Assembly (NCBI RefSeq): GCF_003712105.1
Contig: NZ_RHLG01000002.1
Coordinates: 372,001-436,000 of the forward strand
Length of the DNA stretch: 64,000 nt
Direction: 5' to 3'
Source: Winogradskyella sp.
GTDB taxonomy: Bacteria; Bacteroidota; Bacteroidia; Flavobacteriales; Flavobacteriaceae
The notes under the pieces were generated by a model that saw only the letters and a list, made by a program, of their open reading frames with translations, had not been told where the DNA came from and did not search any database. The translations under genes were made by a program, and so were the position numbers. Shown piece by piece: positions 7,954-17,343 of this stretch; positions within the stretch are counted from its first letter, which is position 1, and every line of letters starts with the position of its first letter.

Positions 7954-9723
7954 TTATTTTCTTCTAGACCGTCTTGGTCTGTTCGAAACTGAAGAACGCC
8001 TACGTTTATTAGTTGTTCTTTCACCAGTATCTTTAGAACGACGTGAACGTCTTTCACCCTTTGGCTTATCGTGATTACGACGTCTTCCACGATCTCTATC
8101 ACGGCGTTTTCCTCCACTACGACCTTTATTTTCGCTAATTTCTACATTAACAAAACGCCCGTTATATTTAAAATCTGTAAAGAAATCAAGCACTTTTTGC
8201 TCGTTTTCCTTTTCAGTATTGAAGAATGAAAAACTATCCTTTACATCAACTTTAAAGACATCATCACGACCTAATTCAAGGACTTCTTTCAAGAAATCCT
8301 TTAAGCTCATCCAATCATAACCATCTTTCCGACCTACATTAATAAAATAGCGCGTATCGTTAGACGACTTACTGTAATCTCTGCCATCACCGCCAGAATC
8401 AGATACATTTAAGTCTTTGGATTTCTGATAGTAGTTAAAGAATCTAGTGAACTCAACTGAGAAGAATTTTTTAATGAGTTCATCTTTATCAGTATTGTTA
8501 AACAATTCGTTAATACTAGGTAAGTAACTGTCTATTTCATGATTTGCTTCAGTATTATGCACCTTATTGGCTAAACTCATTAACTGTACTTTGCAGATTT
8601 CCATTCCGGATGGAATATTCTTTTTCTCAAACTGCTTTTTTATAATGCGCTCAATACTTTTAATTTTTCGTACTTCACTCTTAGATACTATAACCATCGA
8701 CACACCTGTTTTACCGGCGCGACCTGTACGCCCAGAACGGTGCGTATAAGTTTCAATCTCGTCTGGTAGTTGATAATTGATAACATGTGTTATATCATCT
8801 ACATCAATACCACGAGCAGCTACATCTGTAGCCACAAGCATTTGTATCTGTTTATTACGGAATGCCTTCATGACCAGATCACGTTGATTTTGACTTAAAT
8901 CACCATGAAGTGCGCCAGCACTATAACCATCTTCAACTAATTTTTCAGCTACTTTTTGAGTATCTCGTTTTGTTCTACAAAAAATCACTGAGAATATATC
9001 TGGATTAGCATCCGCTAAACGTTTTAATGCCAAATAACGATCACGTGCATTAACCAAATAGTACTCATGCGATACATTTTTAGTGCTTTCATTTTTATTG
9101 CCAACCGTAATTTCTATTGGGTCGTACATAAACTTTTTTGCAATAGAAGCTACTTCACGAGGCATGGTCGCTGAAAACAACCACGTACTTTTATCATCTG
9201 GAGTATGTGATAAAATACTTGTAATATCCTCGTAAAAGCCCATGTTTAACATCTCATCGGCCTCATCAAGCACACTGTATTGTATTTTAGAAATATCAAC
9301 GAGTTTTCTACTAATCATATCTTTCATACGTCCAGGTGTCGCTACAATAATTTGTGCGCCTTTTTTGACCTGCTTAGCTTGTTCTGTAATACTTGCACCA
9401 CCGTAAATAGCAGCCACATTAAGTCCTTTGCAGTATTTGCCATAAAGCTTTAATTCAGCTGTTATCTGAAGGCAAAGCTCACGAGTAGGAGATAAGATAA
9501 GACCTTGAGTTGTGCGGCTGTTGATATCAATTTTTTCTAACATCGGAAACCCAAACGCTGCAGTTTTTCCTGTACCGGTTTGAGCTAATGCTACTAAATC
9601 GCGTTCTTCAGCTAGTAAAGTCGGTATGGCTTTTTGTTGTACATCACTTGGTTTTGTAAACCCTAAATCTGTGATTGCTTGTAATAGGTCGTCATTAAGA
9701 CCTAAATCTTGGAATGTGCTCAT
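7954..9723 (-). CDS. deaD: DEAD-box ATP-dependent RNA helicase, DeaD/CsdA type
   Basis: Translation from MSTFQDLGLND (9723) gives 589 residues. All helicase motifs are present in order: Q motif, AQTGTGKT, PTRELC, TPGR, DEAD, SAT, ARGID and HRSGRTGR. A dimerisation region follows the core, then a DbpA-type RNA-binding domain (INVGRKDGYDWMSLKDFLKEV ... VEISENKGRSGG), and a final ~45-residue Arg/Lys-rich tail. DeaD proteins unwind RNA during ribosome assembly and at low temperature. The 5' leader is long (about 130 bases) and appears to begin with a hairpin, as is typical for genes whose mRNA stability is controlled. Confidence 0.93.
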   Translation of the reverse strand: MSTFQDLGLNDDLLQAITDLGFTKPSDVQQKAIPTLLAEERDLVALAQTGTGKTAAFGFPMLEKIDINSRTTQGLILSPTRELCLQITAELKLYGKYCKGLNVAAIYGGASITEQAKQVKKGAQIIVATPGRMKDMISRKLVDISKIQYSVLDEADEMLNMGFYEDITSILSHTPDDKSTWLFSATMPREVASIAKKFMYDPIEITVGNKNESTKNVSHEYYLVNARDRYLALKRLADANPDIFSVIFCRTKRDTQKVAEKLVEDGYSAGALHGDLSQNQRDLVMKAFRNKQIQMLVATDVAARGIDVDDITHVINYQLPDEIETYTHRSGRTGRAGKTGVSMVIVSKSEVRKIKSIERIIKKQFEKKNIPSGMEICKVQLMSLANKVHNTEANHEIDSYLPSINELFNNTDKDELIKKFFSVEFTRFFNYYQKSKDLNVSDSGGDGRDYSKSSNDTRYFINVGRKDGYDWMSLKDFLKEVLELGRDDVFKVDVKDSFSFFNTEKENEQKVLDFFTDFKYNGRFVNVEISENKGRSGGKRRDRDRGRRRNHDKPKGERRSRRSKDTGERTTNKRRRSSVSNRPRRSRRK

Positions 9724-9829
9724 TCGTAATTTTGTATTCAATTATGTTATGTGTGTTACTTTTTGAAGCGTATCGACATAACATTAACCTAAATACTTCA
9801 TGTAACACATTCTCACCCTGAGAATTAAA

Positions 9830-9866
9830 GAAAGTCATTCCTATTGACTTTCAGCGTGCAAATATA
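9830..9866 (-). promoter_or_regulatory. deaD promoter -7 box and 5'-terminal hairpin
   Basis: On the minus strand TATATTTG (9866..9859) matches TAnnTTTG, although no good -33 element is visible. About six bases downstream begins an 8-base-pair hairpin (GAAAGTCA at 9852..9845, TGACTTTC at 9837..9830, 7-base loop). The transcript would thus start almost directly with a stem-loop, leaving about 130 bases of leader before the ATG at 9723. The stem is followed by a short T-rich run, so a weak rdgB terminator is an alternative reading. Confidence 0.4.
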
Positions 9867-9886
9867 CGCTTTTATTTGAGTTTGAA

Positions 9887-10462
9887 TTATATAGAGTCTA
9901 AATGGGAAATTAAACCCCTTACAGCTTTCCCACGATGTCCAATCTTATTTTTCTGTTCTAATGAAATTTCTGCAAAGGTTTCGTTGTAGCCTTCGGCTTT
10001 AAAAATAGGATCGTATCCAAAGCCTTTATCACCATGTTTTTCGTGTGTGATTTCACCTCGGCAAATACCGGTAAATGTTTTTAATTCGCCATTGAGATGT
10101 AATGCAATAACAGTTTTAAATTGTGCACCGCGATTGGTTTTGTCTTCAAGATTGTCTAATAACTTATTCATATTATCATTAGCATTTCGTTGTAACCCTG
10201 CATATCTAGCAGAATATACGCCAGGTTCACCATGTAATGCATCGACTTCCAACCCGGTATCATCTGCAAAGCAATCGTAACCATAATTAGTTTTAAGGTA
10301 TTCTGCTTTTTGGATGGCATTACCTTCAATTGTAGGTTGTGTTTCGGGGATATCTTCTTTACAACCAATATCTTCTAGACTTAATAGTTCTATGTGTTTA
10401 GGTACTAATGTTTGTACTTCTTTAAGCTTATTACGGTTGTTAGTTGCAAATACGAGTTTCAT
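9887..10462 (-). CDS. rdgB: RdgB/HAM1-family non-canonical purine NTP pyrophosphatase
   Basis: The 191-residue protein begins MKLVFATNNRNKLKEV, the signature nucleotide-binding start of the ITPase/HAM1 family. It also has FADDTGLEVDALHGEPGVYSARYAG, FGYDPIF and KNKIGHRGKA. These enzymes hydrolyse ITP, dITP and XTP to monophosphates and keep deaminated purines out of nucleic acids. The length and all motifs are normal. It precedes deaD on the same strand. Confidence 0.96.
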   Translation of the reverse strand: MKLVFATNNRNKLKEVQTLVPKHIELLSLEDIGCKEDIPETQPTIEGNAIQKAEYLKTNYGYDCFADDTGLEVDALHGEPGVYSARYAGLQRNANDNMNKLLDNLEDKTNRGAQFKTVIALHLNGELKTFTGICRGEITHEKHGDKGFGYDPIFKAEGYNETFAEISLEQKNKIGHRGKAVRGLISHLDSI

Positions 10463-10484
10463 TATTGGGTGCGCAGTTATCTGT

Positions 10485-10545
10485 TGTCATTTCGAGCGCA
10501 GTCGAGAAATTTTAAAAAGACATTTCGACTGTGCTCAATATGACA
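10485..10545. repeat. REP-like palindromic intergenic element, copy 1
   Basis: Imperfect inverted arms lie at 10485-10510 (core GAGCGCAGTCGAGAAAT) and 10522-10545 (core ATTTCGACTGTGCTC), separated by an 11-base loop. Elements with the GAGCG-AGTCGA core are widespread between flavobacterial genes. It lies between rdgB and the next gene on the minus strand. Related copies are at 52944-52981 and 54944-54992. It could fold as a hairpin in RNA on either strand. Confidence 0.75.
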
Positions 10546-10558
10546 CTAATTTAAATCA

Positions 10559-11734
10559 TTAAAATTTATAATCGGCAATAATATCCTTAAGCCTTACTTT
10601 TAAATCTTCACCTGAGTCAAATACCATTTGCTCATTACTAGGGAATGGTACAGGACGATTTCTTAGCAAATCTCTATCATCTGGGGTCAAAGCTCTTCTA
10701 TCACCTCTAAATGTGGCATAAAAGTTCTCAAATACAAAACCACTATCAATATTAAATTGTTCGATGGTTTCGTTAGATTTTAAATCTGTAAATACCACAT
10801 TAGCCAATATTTCTGATTGCTTAAATTGTTCAAACTGAAATAATCTAGCACGAGCTGTGATAAACTTATCTTCTTTAATATCATTACCAAGGCTATCTTT
10901 TGCAACATTACCATTAGCATCATAGACATATTGCCAACCGTCTCTAACACGTTGTTGACGTAGAACTTCTCGTTCTCTAACTTGTTCAGGAGATATGTTT
11001 ATCCTAGCCAATTGTAACTGCATAGCATAATCGTAATCCAAACTGTCATTTGCAAAAGCATGGTATTGTGTCCAGAACTGATCTAAACCATAAGTGTTAA
11101 AATCAAGTAAAGCATCTTCGAGACGTCTTGGAATAACCTGATTTGTCTGATTTTCTATTGCAACAATCACATGTGCTGTACCACGAACATGAGCTTCTTC
11201 CATAAATGCACGTGTACTTTGGTAATTTGGGTTTATATCTTCAATATATGATAATGTATTGTATGCATCACGAATTTGAAACTTATCATTGGTGTCTAAG
11301 AGTTGAATTCCTTTTTGATAATAATGTCCAGATACATTATCTCTAGCTTCAACGATATCACTTGTGTAATCATTATAGCCAAAATAAACTTCTCTTCCTT
11401 TAATACTTAATGGCAATAAAGGCCTTACAGCATTCTGGCGTTTTTCTAAAGCATTATATGTCTCGTAAATACGCTTGTAATATTCAGGATTATTACTAGC
11501 CTTAAGTCTCGCTATAGAATTTTCATCTCGCTCATTGGCCTTATCATAAGCATCCTTAAGCAATAAAATGTAATCTTGCTTGCGCTTAGCATCTTTGTTT
11601 GTTCTCAATTTTTTAATGGCCTTGTAAATGGCCTCATTGTAGTTGCCAGAGGTTAAAGCGCGTTCCACCTTTTTTTTAGATCCACAGGATACTAAAAACG
11701 CAACTATTACGAACATTAGAGTAGTTCTTTTCAT
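10559..11734 (-). CDS. Lipoprotein with TPR-like N-terminal region, function unknown
   Basis: The protein has 391 residues with a lipoprotein signal (FLVSCGS, Cys near residue 17). Residues of about 20-190 look like helical repeats of the TPR type (ALTSGNYNEAIYKAIKKLRTN, YYQKGIQLLDTNDKFQIRDAYNTL). The C-terminal half is mixed alpha/beta without a recognisable domain. The location is periplasmic or outer membrane. A 13-base palindrome (CTCGATAGTCGAG, 11757-11769) lies 22 bases upstream of the start and recurs upstream of two other envelope genes in this window. Function not recognised. Confidence 0.75.
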   Translation of the reverse strand: MKRTTLMFVIVAFLVSCGSKKKVERALTSGNYNEAIYKAIKKLRTNKDAKRKQDYILLLKDAYDKANERDENSIARLKASNNPEYYKRIYETYNALEKRQNAVRPLLPLSIKGREVYFGYNDYTSDIVEARDNVSGHYYQKGIQLLDTNDKFQIRDAYNTLSYIEDINPNYQSTRAFMEEAHVRGTAHVIVAIENQTNQVIPRRLEDALLDFNTYGLDQFWTQYHAFANDSLDYDYAMQLQLARINISPEQVREREVLRQQRVRDGWQYVYDANGNVAKDSLGNDIKEDKFITARARLFQFEQFKQSEILANVVFTDLKSNETIEQFNIDSGFVFENFYATFRGDRRALTPDDRDLLRNRPVPFPSNEQMVFDSGEDLKVRLKDIIADYKF

Positions 11735-11756
11735 AATCGTAAGTTTTAAGGTTTCA

Positions 11757-11769
11757 CTCGATAGTCGAG
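11757..11769 (-). promoter_or_regulatory. Palindrome CTCGAYTATCGAG, site 1
   Basis: In the direction of the downstream gene the site reads TCTCGACTATCGAGTGAAA, with arms CTCGA and TCGAG. The start codon of the lipoprotein gene is 22 bases downstream. The 5' flank (TTAAT) and 3' flank (GTRAAA) are shared with site 3 at 23369-23381. Confidence 0.5.
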
Positions 11770-11802
11770 ATTAATTGGTATAATTCAATTGGTGTGCCAA
11801 AA

Positions 11803-11833
11803 CTAAAAAAGTCCAGTAAAAAACTGGACTTTT
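11803..11833 (-). terminator. Intrinsic terminator of fahA
   Basis: Arms AAAAGTCCAGT at 11807-11817 and its complement at 11823-11833 form an 11-base-pair stem with a 5-base loop. On the minus strand the stem runs into TTTTTTAGTTTT, a typical U-tract, and lies 18 bases beyond the fahA stop. Confidence 0.75.
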
Positions 11834-11851
11834 AAATTATACGTATTATAA

Positions 11852-13144
11852 CTACTTGGATTTCTTTGAGTTAAATACTGGTAATAATTGCGTTTTTACA
11901 GAGCCAAACCCAATGCGTACATCATCATTTTTACAATAACCACGCATAATTACGGTATCGTAATCATTTATAAATTTACGCTCAGAACCATCTTTCATTT
12001 TTATAGGTTTTGTACCACGCCATGTAAGTTCTAGCATAGAGCCATAGGAGTCTTCAGTAGCTCCAGAAATAGTTCCACTACCCATCATATCACCAGAATT
12101 TACCGGACAACCATTAACTGTATGATGTGCTAATTGCTGTGCCATATTCCAATACATGTACTTAAAATTAGACTTGCACACCGTAGTTTCCTTCGCACCT
12201 TTAGGCATAATTGCAGCTTCAAGATTAATATCAAAACTCTTTTTTCCTGAAGTTTGAAGATATTCGAGTGGTTTTGGGTCTTGCTTAGGACTTTCAACTC
12301 TAAAAGGCTCTAGAGCATCAAGCGTCACAATCCAAGGTGACATTGAAGATGCAAAATTCTTTCCCAAGAATGGCCCTAGCGGTACATATTCCCATTTTTG
12401 GATATCACGAGCAGACCAATCATTAAATAATACTAATCCAAAGATGTACTCTTCGGCTTCTTCAATAGGAATAGGTTCTCCCAAATCGTTTGCATCAGTA
12501 GTAATAAATGCCATTTCTAATTCAAAATCAACAAGTTTTGATGGTCCAAATATTGGCTGGTCACTATCTGCAGGTATGGTTTGACCCTGAGGTCTATGTA
12601 TAGGAATACCTGAAGGAATAATCGAAGAGCTTCTTCCGTGATAACCAACTGGCAAGTGTAACCAATTTGGCATTAAGGCATTTTCTGGACCTCTAAACAT
12701 CGTACCAACATTTGTAGCATGTTCTTTACTAGCATAAAAATCTGTATAATCACCAATATATATTGGTAACTGCATTTCAATCTCATCTAAGCGGAATAAA
12801 ATAGTCTCTTTATGCGCCTTATTATGTTTTAGTGTTGTGTTTTCAGCATCAAAAATCTCAGCAATTCGATTTCTTACCAAGCGCCATGTTTTGCGGCCAT
12901 CAGCAATAAAATCATTGAGTGTATCTTGTAAAAAGATATCGTCCGTAAGCGGAATACCATCAAAATAACCCAATTGATGTAAGGCACCAAGGTCAATGGC
13001 AGTATCACCAATACGAGTACCAATAGTAATAATATCTTCTTTTGTTAAGAATACACCAAAAGGAATATTTTGTATCGGAAAATCAGAATCTTTATTAACG
13101 TGTAACCACGAAATTCGGTCTGGATTATTTGCTGATAGAGGCAT
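11852..13144 (-). CDS. fahA: Fumarylacetoacetase
   Basis: The start at MPLSANNPDRISWLHV (13144) matches the conserved beginning of flavobacterial enzymes; the frame is open to 13237 but the extra 31 residues look non-homologous. The product has 430 residues with the FAH catalytic region PVGYHGRSSSIIPSG, DFELEMAFITT, LFNDWSARDIQKWEYVPLGPFLGKNFASSMSPWIV and SGDMMGSGTISG. It hydrolyses fumarylacetoacetate to fumarate and acetoacetate, the last step of tyrosine breakdown; no other tyrosine-catabolic gene is in the window. A possible -7 box (TAGATTTG at 13188..13181) supports the shorter start. It is divergent from glyA. Confidence 0.95.
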   Translation of the reverse strand: MPLSANNPDRISWLHVNKDSDFPIQNIPFGVFLTKEDIITIGTRIGDTAIDLGALHQLGYFDGIPLTDDIFLQDTLNDFIADGRKTWRLVRNRIAEIFDAENTTLKHNKAHKETILFRLDEIEMQLPIYIGDYTDFYASKEHATNVGTMFRGPENALMPNWLHLPVGYHGRSSSIIPSGIPIHRPQGQTIPADSDQPIFGPSKLVDFELEMAFITTDANDLGEPIPIEEAEEYIFGLVLFNDWSARDIQKWEYVPLGPFLGKNFASSMSPWIVTLDALEPFRVESPKQDPKPLEYLQTSGKKSFDINLEAAIMPKGAKETTVCKSNFKYMYWNMAQQLAHHTVNGCPVNSGDMMGSGTISGATEDSYGSMLELTWRGTKPIKMKDGSERKFINDYDTVIMRGYCKNDDVRIGFGSVKTQLLPVFNSKKSK

Positions 13145-13221
13145 AAGATATTTGTTGATTAGATGTTGATTATTTCTATCCAAATCTACATGATTTTTCA
13201 TATTAAAACTAATGTAATTTG

Positions 13222-13229
13222 TATTTTTG
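13222..13229 (+). promoter_or_regulatory. glyA promoter -7 box
   Basis: TATTTTTG matches TAnnTTTG and lies 28 bases before the glyA ATG. No convincing TTG is found about 19 bases upstream, so only the -7 element is claimed. Confidence 0.45.
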
Positions 13230-13257
13230 GTCTTCATTTAACATCCTAACATAGACT

Positions 13258-14532
13258 ATGCAACGCGACGAACAAATTTTTGAATTAATACAAGCTGAAA
13301 AAGACCGACAAACTGAAGGAATTGAGTTAATCGCTTCTGAGAATTTTACTAGCCCGCAAGTAATGGAAGCATCTGGTTCTGTATTGACTAATAAGTATGC
13401 TGAAGGTTATCCAGGTAAGCGTTACTATGGTGGGTGCGAAGTTGTAGATGAAGTTGAAACTATTGCAATAGAACGTGCAAAAACATTATTTGGTGCTGCA
13501 TATGCTAATGTGCAACCGCATTCTGGAAGTCAGGCAAATACAGCAGTTTACCACGCTTGCTTAAAACCAGGTGATACTATTTTAGGGTTTGATTTGTCTC
13601 ACGGAGGTCACTTAACACATGGCTCGCCGGTAAATTTTTCTGGTAAATTATATAGACCAACCTTTTATGGTGTAAAAAAAGACACTGGCCGTATTGATTA
13701 TGATATGTTATCTGATGTCGCTGAGAAAGAACGACCAAAATTAATCATCGCCGGTGCTTCCGCATATTCAAGGGATATTGATTTTGCCAAGTTCAGAGAA
13801 GTTGCAGATAACGTTGGAGCAATTTTATTAGCAGATATATCACACCCAGCTGGATTAATAGCTAAAGGCATTTTAAATGATCCTATGCCGCATTGCCATA
13901 TTGTTACGACTACTACTCACAAGACATTACGTGGACCGCGTGGTGGTATGATACTAATGGGAGAGAATTTTGAAAACCCATTTGGATTGCGACTTAAGAA
14001 CGGCAACTTACGTAAGATGTCAGGTCTTTTAGATTCAGGAGTATTTCCAGGGAATCAAGGTGGTCCATTAGAGCATATTATAGCTGCTAAGGCTATAGCA
14101 TTTGGTGAAGCTTTAGAAGACGATTTCTTGCACTACATGCTTCAGGTAAAGAAAAATGCAGATGCAATGGCTCAAGCTTTTGTTGCAAAAGATTATCATT
14201 TAATTTCTGGAGGTACAGACAACCACATGATGTTAATTGATTTAAGAAATAAAAACATCACAGGAAAAGCTGCTGAGCAGGCATTAGTTAAGGCCGATAT
14301 TACTGTAAATAAGAATATGGTACCTTTTGATACCGAATCACCTTTTGTAACGTCAGGAATTAGAGTTGGTACACCAGCAATTACAACACGAGGTCTTAAA
14401 GAAGATGATATGGCTTATGTGGTTGATTTAATTGACGAGGTGTTAATGAATTACGAAGATGAAACGGTTCTTGAAGCTGTGGCTGAAAAGGTTAATGCGT
14501 TAATGTCTCAAAGACCCTTATTTAATGTTTAA
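13258..14532 (+). CDS. glyA: Serine hydroxymethyltransferase
   Basis: The 424-residue protein shows the complete family pattern: [52 protein letters not shown] and the PLP-binding [17 protein letters not shown] with Lys222. It interconverts serine plus tetrahydrofolate with glycine plus 5,10-methylene-tetrahydrofolate in the cytoplasm, and is the main one-carbon source. Length is normal. It ends directly against the convergent response-regulator gene with no spacer. Confidence 0.98.
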   Translation: MQRDEQIFELIQAEKDRQTEGIELIASENFTSPQVMEASGSVLTNKYAEGYPGKRYYGGCEVVDEVETIAIERAKTLFGAAYANVQPHSGSQANTAVYHACLKPGDTILGFDLSHGGHLTHGSPVNFSGKLYRPTFYGVKKDTGRIDYDMLSDVAEKERPKLIIAGASAYSRDIDFAKFREVADNVGAILLADISHPAGLIAKGILNDPMPHCHIVTTTTHKTLRGPRGGMILMGENFENPFGLRLKNGNLRKMSGLLDSGVFPGNQGGPLEHIIAAKAIAFGEALEDDFLHYMLQVKKNADAMAQAFVAKDYHLISGGTDNHMMLIDLRNKNITGKAAEQALVKADITVNKNMVPFDTESPFVTSGIRVGTPAITTRGLKEDDMAYVVDLIDEVLMNYEDETVLEAVAEKVNALMSQRPLFNV

Positions 14533-15213
14533 CTATCCGTTTATTTTATCCCAAAATGCATCTTTGTATGTTGCGCCAATGGGTAAATGTTCGCCGTTAA
14601 TAATTATCCGATTACGTTCTATATATTCTATATGTTCTAAGCTTACGATGTAGGATTTATGAACACGAATAAACTTATTATTAGGTAAAATTTGTTCAAA
14701 ATCTTTCATGTTTTGTAAAGTCAGTACTTTGCCATCATTGGTCTGAATGGCTACATAATCGCTAAGCCCTTTAAGATATAAGATATCTGAGAATAATAGT
14801 TTTTGATGGCGATATTCAGTTTTTACAAATATATAGTCGTTACTCTCATTAGTAATTGCATTTGCACTTTTGCTTTGAACTTTTTCTACTGCTTTTAAAA
14901 AACGTTGAAATGTGATAGGTTTTAGTAAATAATCAACGGCATTTAGGTCATAACTTTCAAGAGCATATTCTGAGTATGCCGTTGTAAAAATGACTTTAAT
15001 ATCGGGGTTAATAATCTTCTTGAATTCTACTCCAGTAATCTCTGGCATTTGAATATCAAGGAATACTAAATCTATAGCAGTTTCTCTTAATAGTTTTAGA
15101 GCATCAATAGGATTATTAAAACTACCAATGACTTCTAAGTCTTCAATCTTAGAAGCATAGGATGTTAATAAGTCAACTGCTAAAGGTTCATCATCTATTA
15201 TAATACAAGTCAT
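14533..15213 (-). CDS. LytTR-family response regulator
   Basis: This is a 226-residue protein. A receiver domain covers residues 1 to about 118, with phosphoacceptor Asp53 in FLDIQMPEITG and the switch Lys in LLKPI. A LytTR DNA-binding domain follows at about 130-226 (FVKTEYRHQKLLFSDILYLKGLSDYVAIQT ... FIRVHKSYIVSLEHI). It overlaps the upstream kinase gene by four bases (ATGA), so the pair is one system. The regulon is unknown. Confidence 0.95.
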   Translation of the reverse strand: MTCIIIDDEPLAVDLLTSYASKIEDLEVIGSFNNPIDALKLLRETAIDLVFLDIQMPEITGVEFKKIINPDIKVIFTTAYSEYALESYDLNAVDYLLKPITFQRFLKAVEKVQSKSANAITNESNDYIFVKTEYRHQKLLFSDILYLKGLSDYVAIQTNDGKVLTLQNMKDFEQILPNNKFIRVHKSYIVSLEHIEYIERNRIIINGEHLPIGATYKDAFWDKING

Positions 15214-16244
15214 TCGATTGGTATTTCTAGTTGTGCAGTATATAATTTATGTTCTGCTTTACAAGAAAATTTATGTTTGTTCAAGTATAAAAGCTCAAGT
15301 CGTTTTTTTAAGTTGTCTAATCCTAAACCACCGACTTTATCTTTTTTCTTGTCTTCGATTTCGTTAATAACAGAATAACGTAATATCGAGTTAGAGATAT
15401 TTAAGCTGATGGCTATTGGATTTTCATTACTATGCAATTTACCATGTTTAAATGCATTTTCAACAAATGGTAGTAGAATAAATTGTGGTATTCGTACAGA
15501 CTTGGTTAACCCTTCAATATTTAGCTTAACATTTGGTTGGTTTTTATGTCTTATACTTTCTAAATCTATAAAATTTCTAATTTGAGCTATTTCATCCTCT
15601 AATGATACATCCGTTTTGGTCTTGTATAATGAATATCTTAAAAGTGATGATAACTTTTCGATTGCACCTAATGCCTTGTCAGAATTTGTATGTACCAAAG
15701 CATAGATGTTATTTAGCGTATTAAATAAAAAATGAGGATTTGTTTGAGATCGTAATAAATCTAATTCCATTTGCTGCTTTTCTAAAAGCAATTGATTTGT
15801 TCGTTCATCCTTAAATTTTGAATACTGCCAGAAGTAATAGATGATTCCTAGAGAACAATACTGAAACGCATAGTAAAAATTATCAACGAGATAGTAGGTT
15901 AAAGATACACCTTGCTTATAATTGCCAAAACCAAATAAGTATCTGAAGGCAACTTCTTCTATAATATATCTTAAACAAATAATAATAGCTGCTGCTAAAA
16001 GCGTAGTTAATATATTATTCAAAAAAGGGTTTTTATTATGTCTCTTATAAAAAATTAAATAAGCAGAAAGCGTAAATAAGAAGAATATAAGCCCTACAGA
16101 AATGGTTAATAAAATAATTCTAGGCTGAAGCTGATATGCAATGACTTTACTTATAGAGCCAGAATTAATAATCTCTCTAACAACATCTGTTATAATGTAA
16201 TAGAGAAAAAACCAAACCGCTAATTTTTTAAAATTGATTTTCAT
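15210..16244 (-). CDS. LytS-type membrane sensor histidine kinase
   Basis: The 344-residue protein begins with four to five hydrophobic segments (residues 8-24, 43-65, 78-97 and about 118-142), then a short coiled linker (FKDERTNQLLLEKQQMELDLL). The His_kinase domain carries His171 in TNPHFLFNTLNN, and a HATPase region follows (LPFVENAFKHGK, VGGLGLDNLKKRLELLY). This short LytS/YehU-type architecture, without PAS or HAMP domains, is typical for Bacteroidota. It is coupled to the LytTR regulator at 14533-15213. The stimulus is unknown. Confidence 0.94.
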   Translation of the reverse strand: MKINFKKLAVWFFLYYIITDVVREIINSGSISKVIAYQLQPRIILLTISVGLIFFLFTLSAYLIFYKRHNKNPFLNNILTTLLAAAIIICLRYIIEEVAFRYLFGFGNYKQGVSLTYYLVDNFYYAFQYCSLGIIYYFWQYSKFKDERTNQLLLEKQQMELDLLRSQTNPHFLFNTLNNIYALVHTNSDKALGAIEKLSSLLRYSLYKTKTDVSLEDEIAQIRNFIDLESIRHKNQPNVKLNIEGLTKSVRIPQFILLPFVENAFKHGKLHSNENPIAISLNISNSILRYSVINEIEDKKKDKVGGLGLDNLKKRLELLYLNKHKFSCKAEHKLYTAQLEIPIE

Positions 16245-16441
16245 AAGTGCGAAACTAATTAAATATAAACTTAATTGAATTAGTTATCGGTGAACTAAAA
16301 AATTCTATCTGTAAACTTAATCTTGAGGAAATGATATAAAGTTAGCTAAAAATTGACCGAGGTGTTTACTTGGTTTACAGATTGTCTTTCTTTTTATCAG
16401 CTAAGTATCAGAATTTTGTTTCAACATTAAAACCGTCATTT

Positions 16442-17323
16442 ATGTTAAATCGAATTCAAAACGTAATCGTATTAGTAATACTTTCAGTCTTAAGTTGTGA
16501 AAGCAATTTGGAATCTAAATCAGAAATCAAGCAAACTTCAAAAACCAATCCAGTTAAAGTATATCTATTAGGAACTTTTCATTTTGCTCAGACAGACTCA
16601 ACTTATAATGTACTTGATGCTAAGCATCAGACTAGTATTGAAGAGCTCTGTAAAATAATTAGTAATCAGAAACCTGATAAGGTGTTTTTAGAGCGCCAAC
16701 CTGAATATGAGTTTCAAAATAAAATAAACACATTGTACGATAAGTATAAGCAAATGAATAAGCCACTTAAAGTGAAGAATGAAATTTTTCAAGTTGGTTT
16801 TAGAGTTGCAAAACAGCTTAAGCACGATAGTGTTTACTTGTGTGATCATCCTGGTAGATATGGGTCTTTAAATAAAGTAGCTTATGAATATGCACAGGAA
16901 AATAACCAGAACGATGTCTTAGAACGAAAACGTTTTGGGACCATAAGACGTCAAGAAGATTTTATTGATGAAGACTCTTTAATGCAAAGCCAAAGCTTAC
17001 TAGATTATATACGTTGGTTGAATAGTGATAAGGTTATGGATACCTCTCATGCAAGTTACATTACCAATTGGCCTTTATTAGGTAGTACGGATTATTATAA
17101 TTACGACGATGAAAATACATTACTTGGCGCAGAAGTCATTGCAGATTGGTATAGACGTAACATACTTATTTATACTAAGATGATAAACCAAGTTGATTAT
17201 GCAAATGACGACGCTATAGTTTTAATAATGGGTGGCGATCATATACCAATTATTAAAAACCTCTTTGACACTAACCCTTATTTTGAAGTAATACCAACAG
17301 ATGAATGGTTGGCTAAACACTAA
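16442..17323 (+). CDS. DUF5694-type lipoprotein
   Basis: The start at MLNRIQNVIVLVILS (16442) opens on a lipoprotein signal ending VLSCES; the frame is open to a GTG-type start at 16370 with no signal. The protein of 293 residues carries the DUF5694 features VYLLGTFHFAQ, KPDKVFLERQPE, the W-x-x-LL-G-STDYYNYDD segment, and IVLIMGGDHIPIIKNLF at the end. The G-x-x-H / E-R / G-x-x-H pattern places it near the TraB/TIKI/EreA-like superfamily, some members of which are proteases or esterases. Activity is not established. It is followed 20 bases later by a gene with the same pattern. Confidence 0.78.
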   Translation: MLNRIQNVIVLVILSVLSCESNLESKSEIKQTSKTNPVKVYLLGTFHFAQTDSTYNVLDAKHQTSIEELCKIISNQKPDKVFLERQPEYEFQNKINTLYDKYKQMNKPLKVKNEIFQVGFRVAKQLKHDSVYLCDHPGRYGSLNKVAYEYAQENNQNDVLERKRFGTIRRQEDFIDEDSLMQSQSLLDYIRWLNSDKVMDTSHASYITNWPLLGSTDYYNYDDENTLLGAEVIADWYRRNILIYTKMINQVDYANDDAIVLIMGGDHIPIIKNLFDTNPYFEVIPTDEWLAKH

Positions 17324-17343
17324 TTTAAATGCATCAAAAACTT

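Noticed and set aside
13145..13237. Upstream extension of fumarylacetoacetase (31 residues)
   Set aside because: Conserved homologues begin at MPLSAN, and a -7 box lies within the extension.
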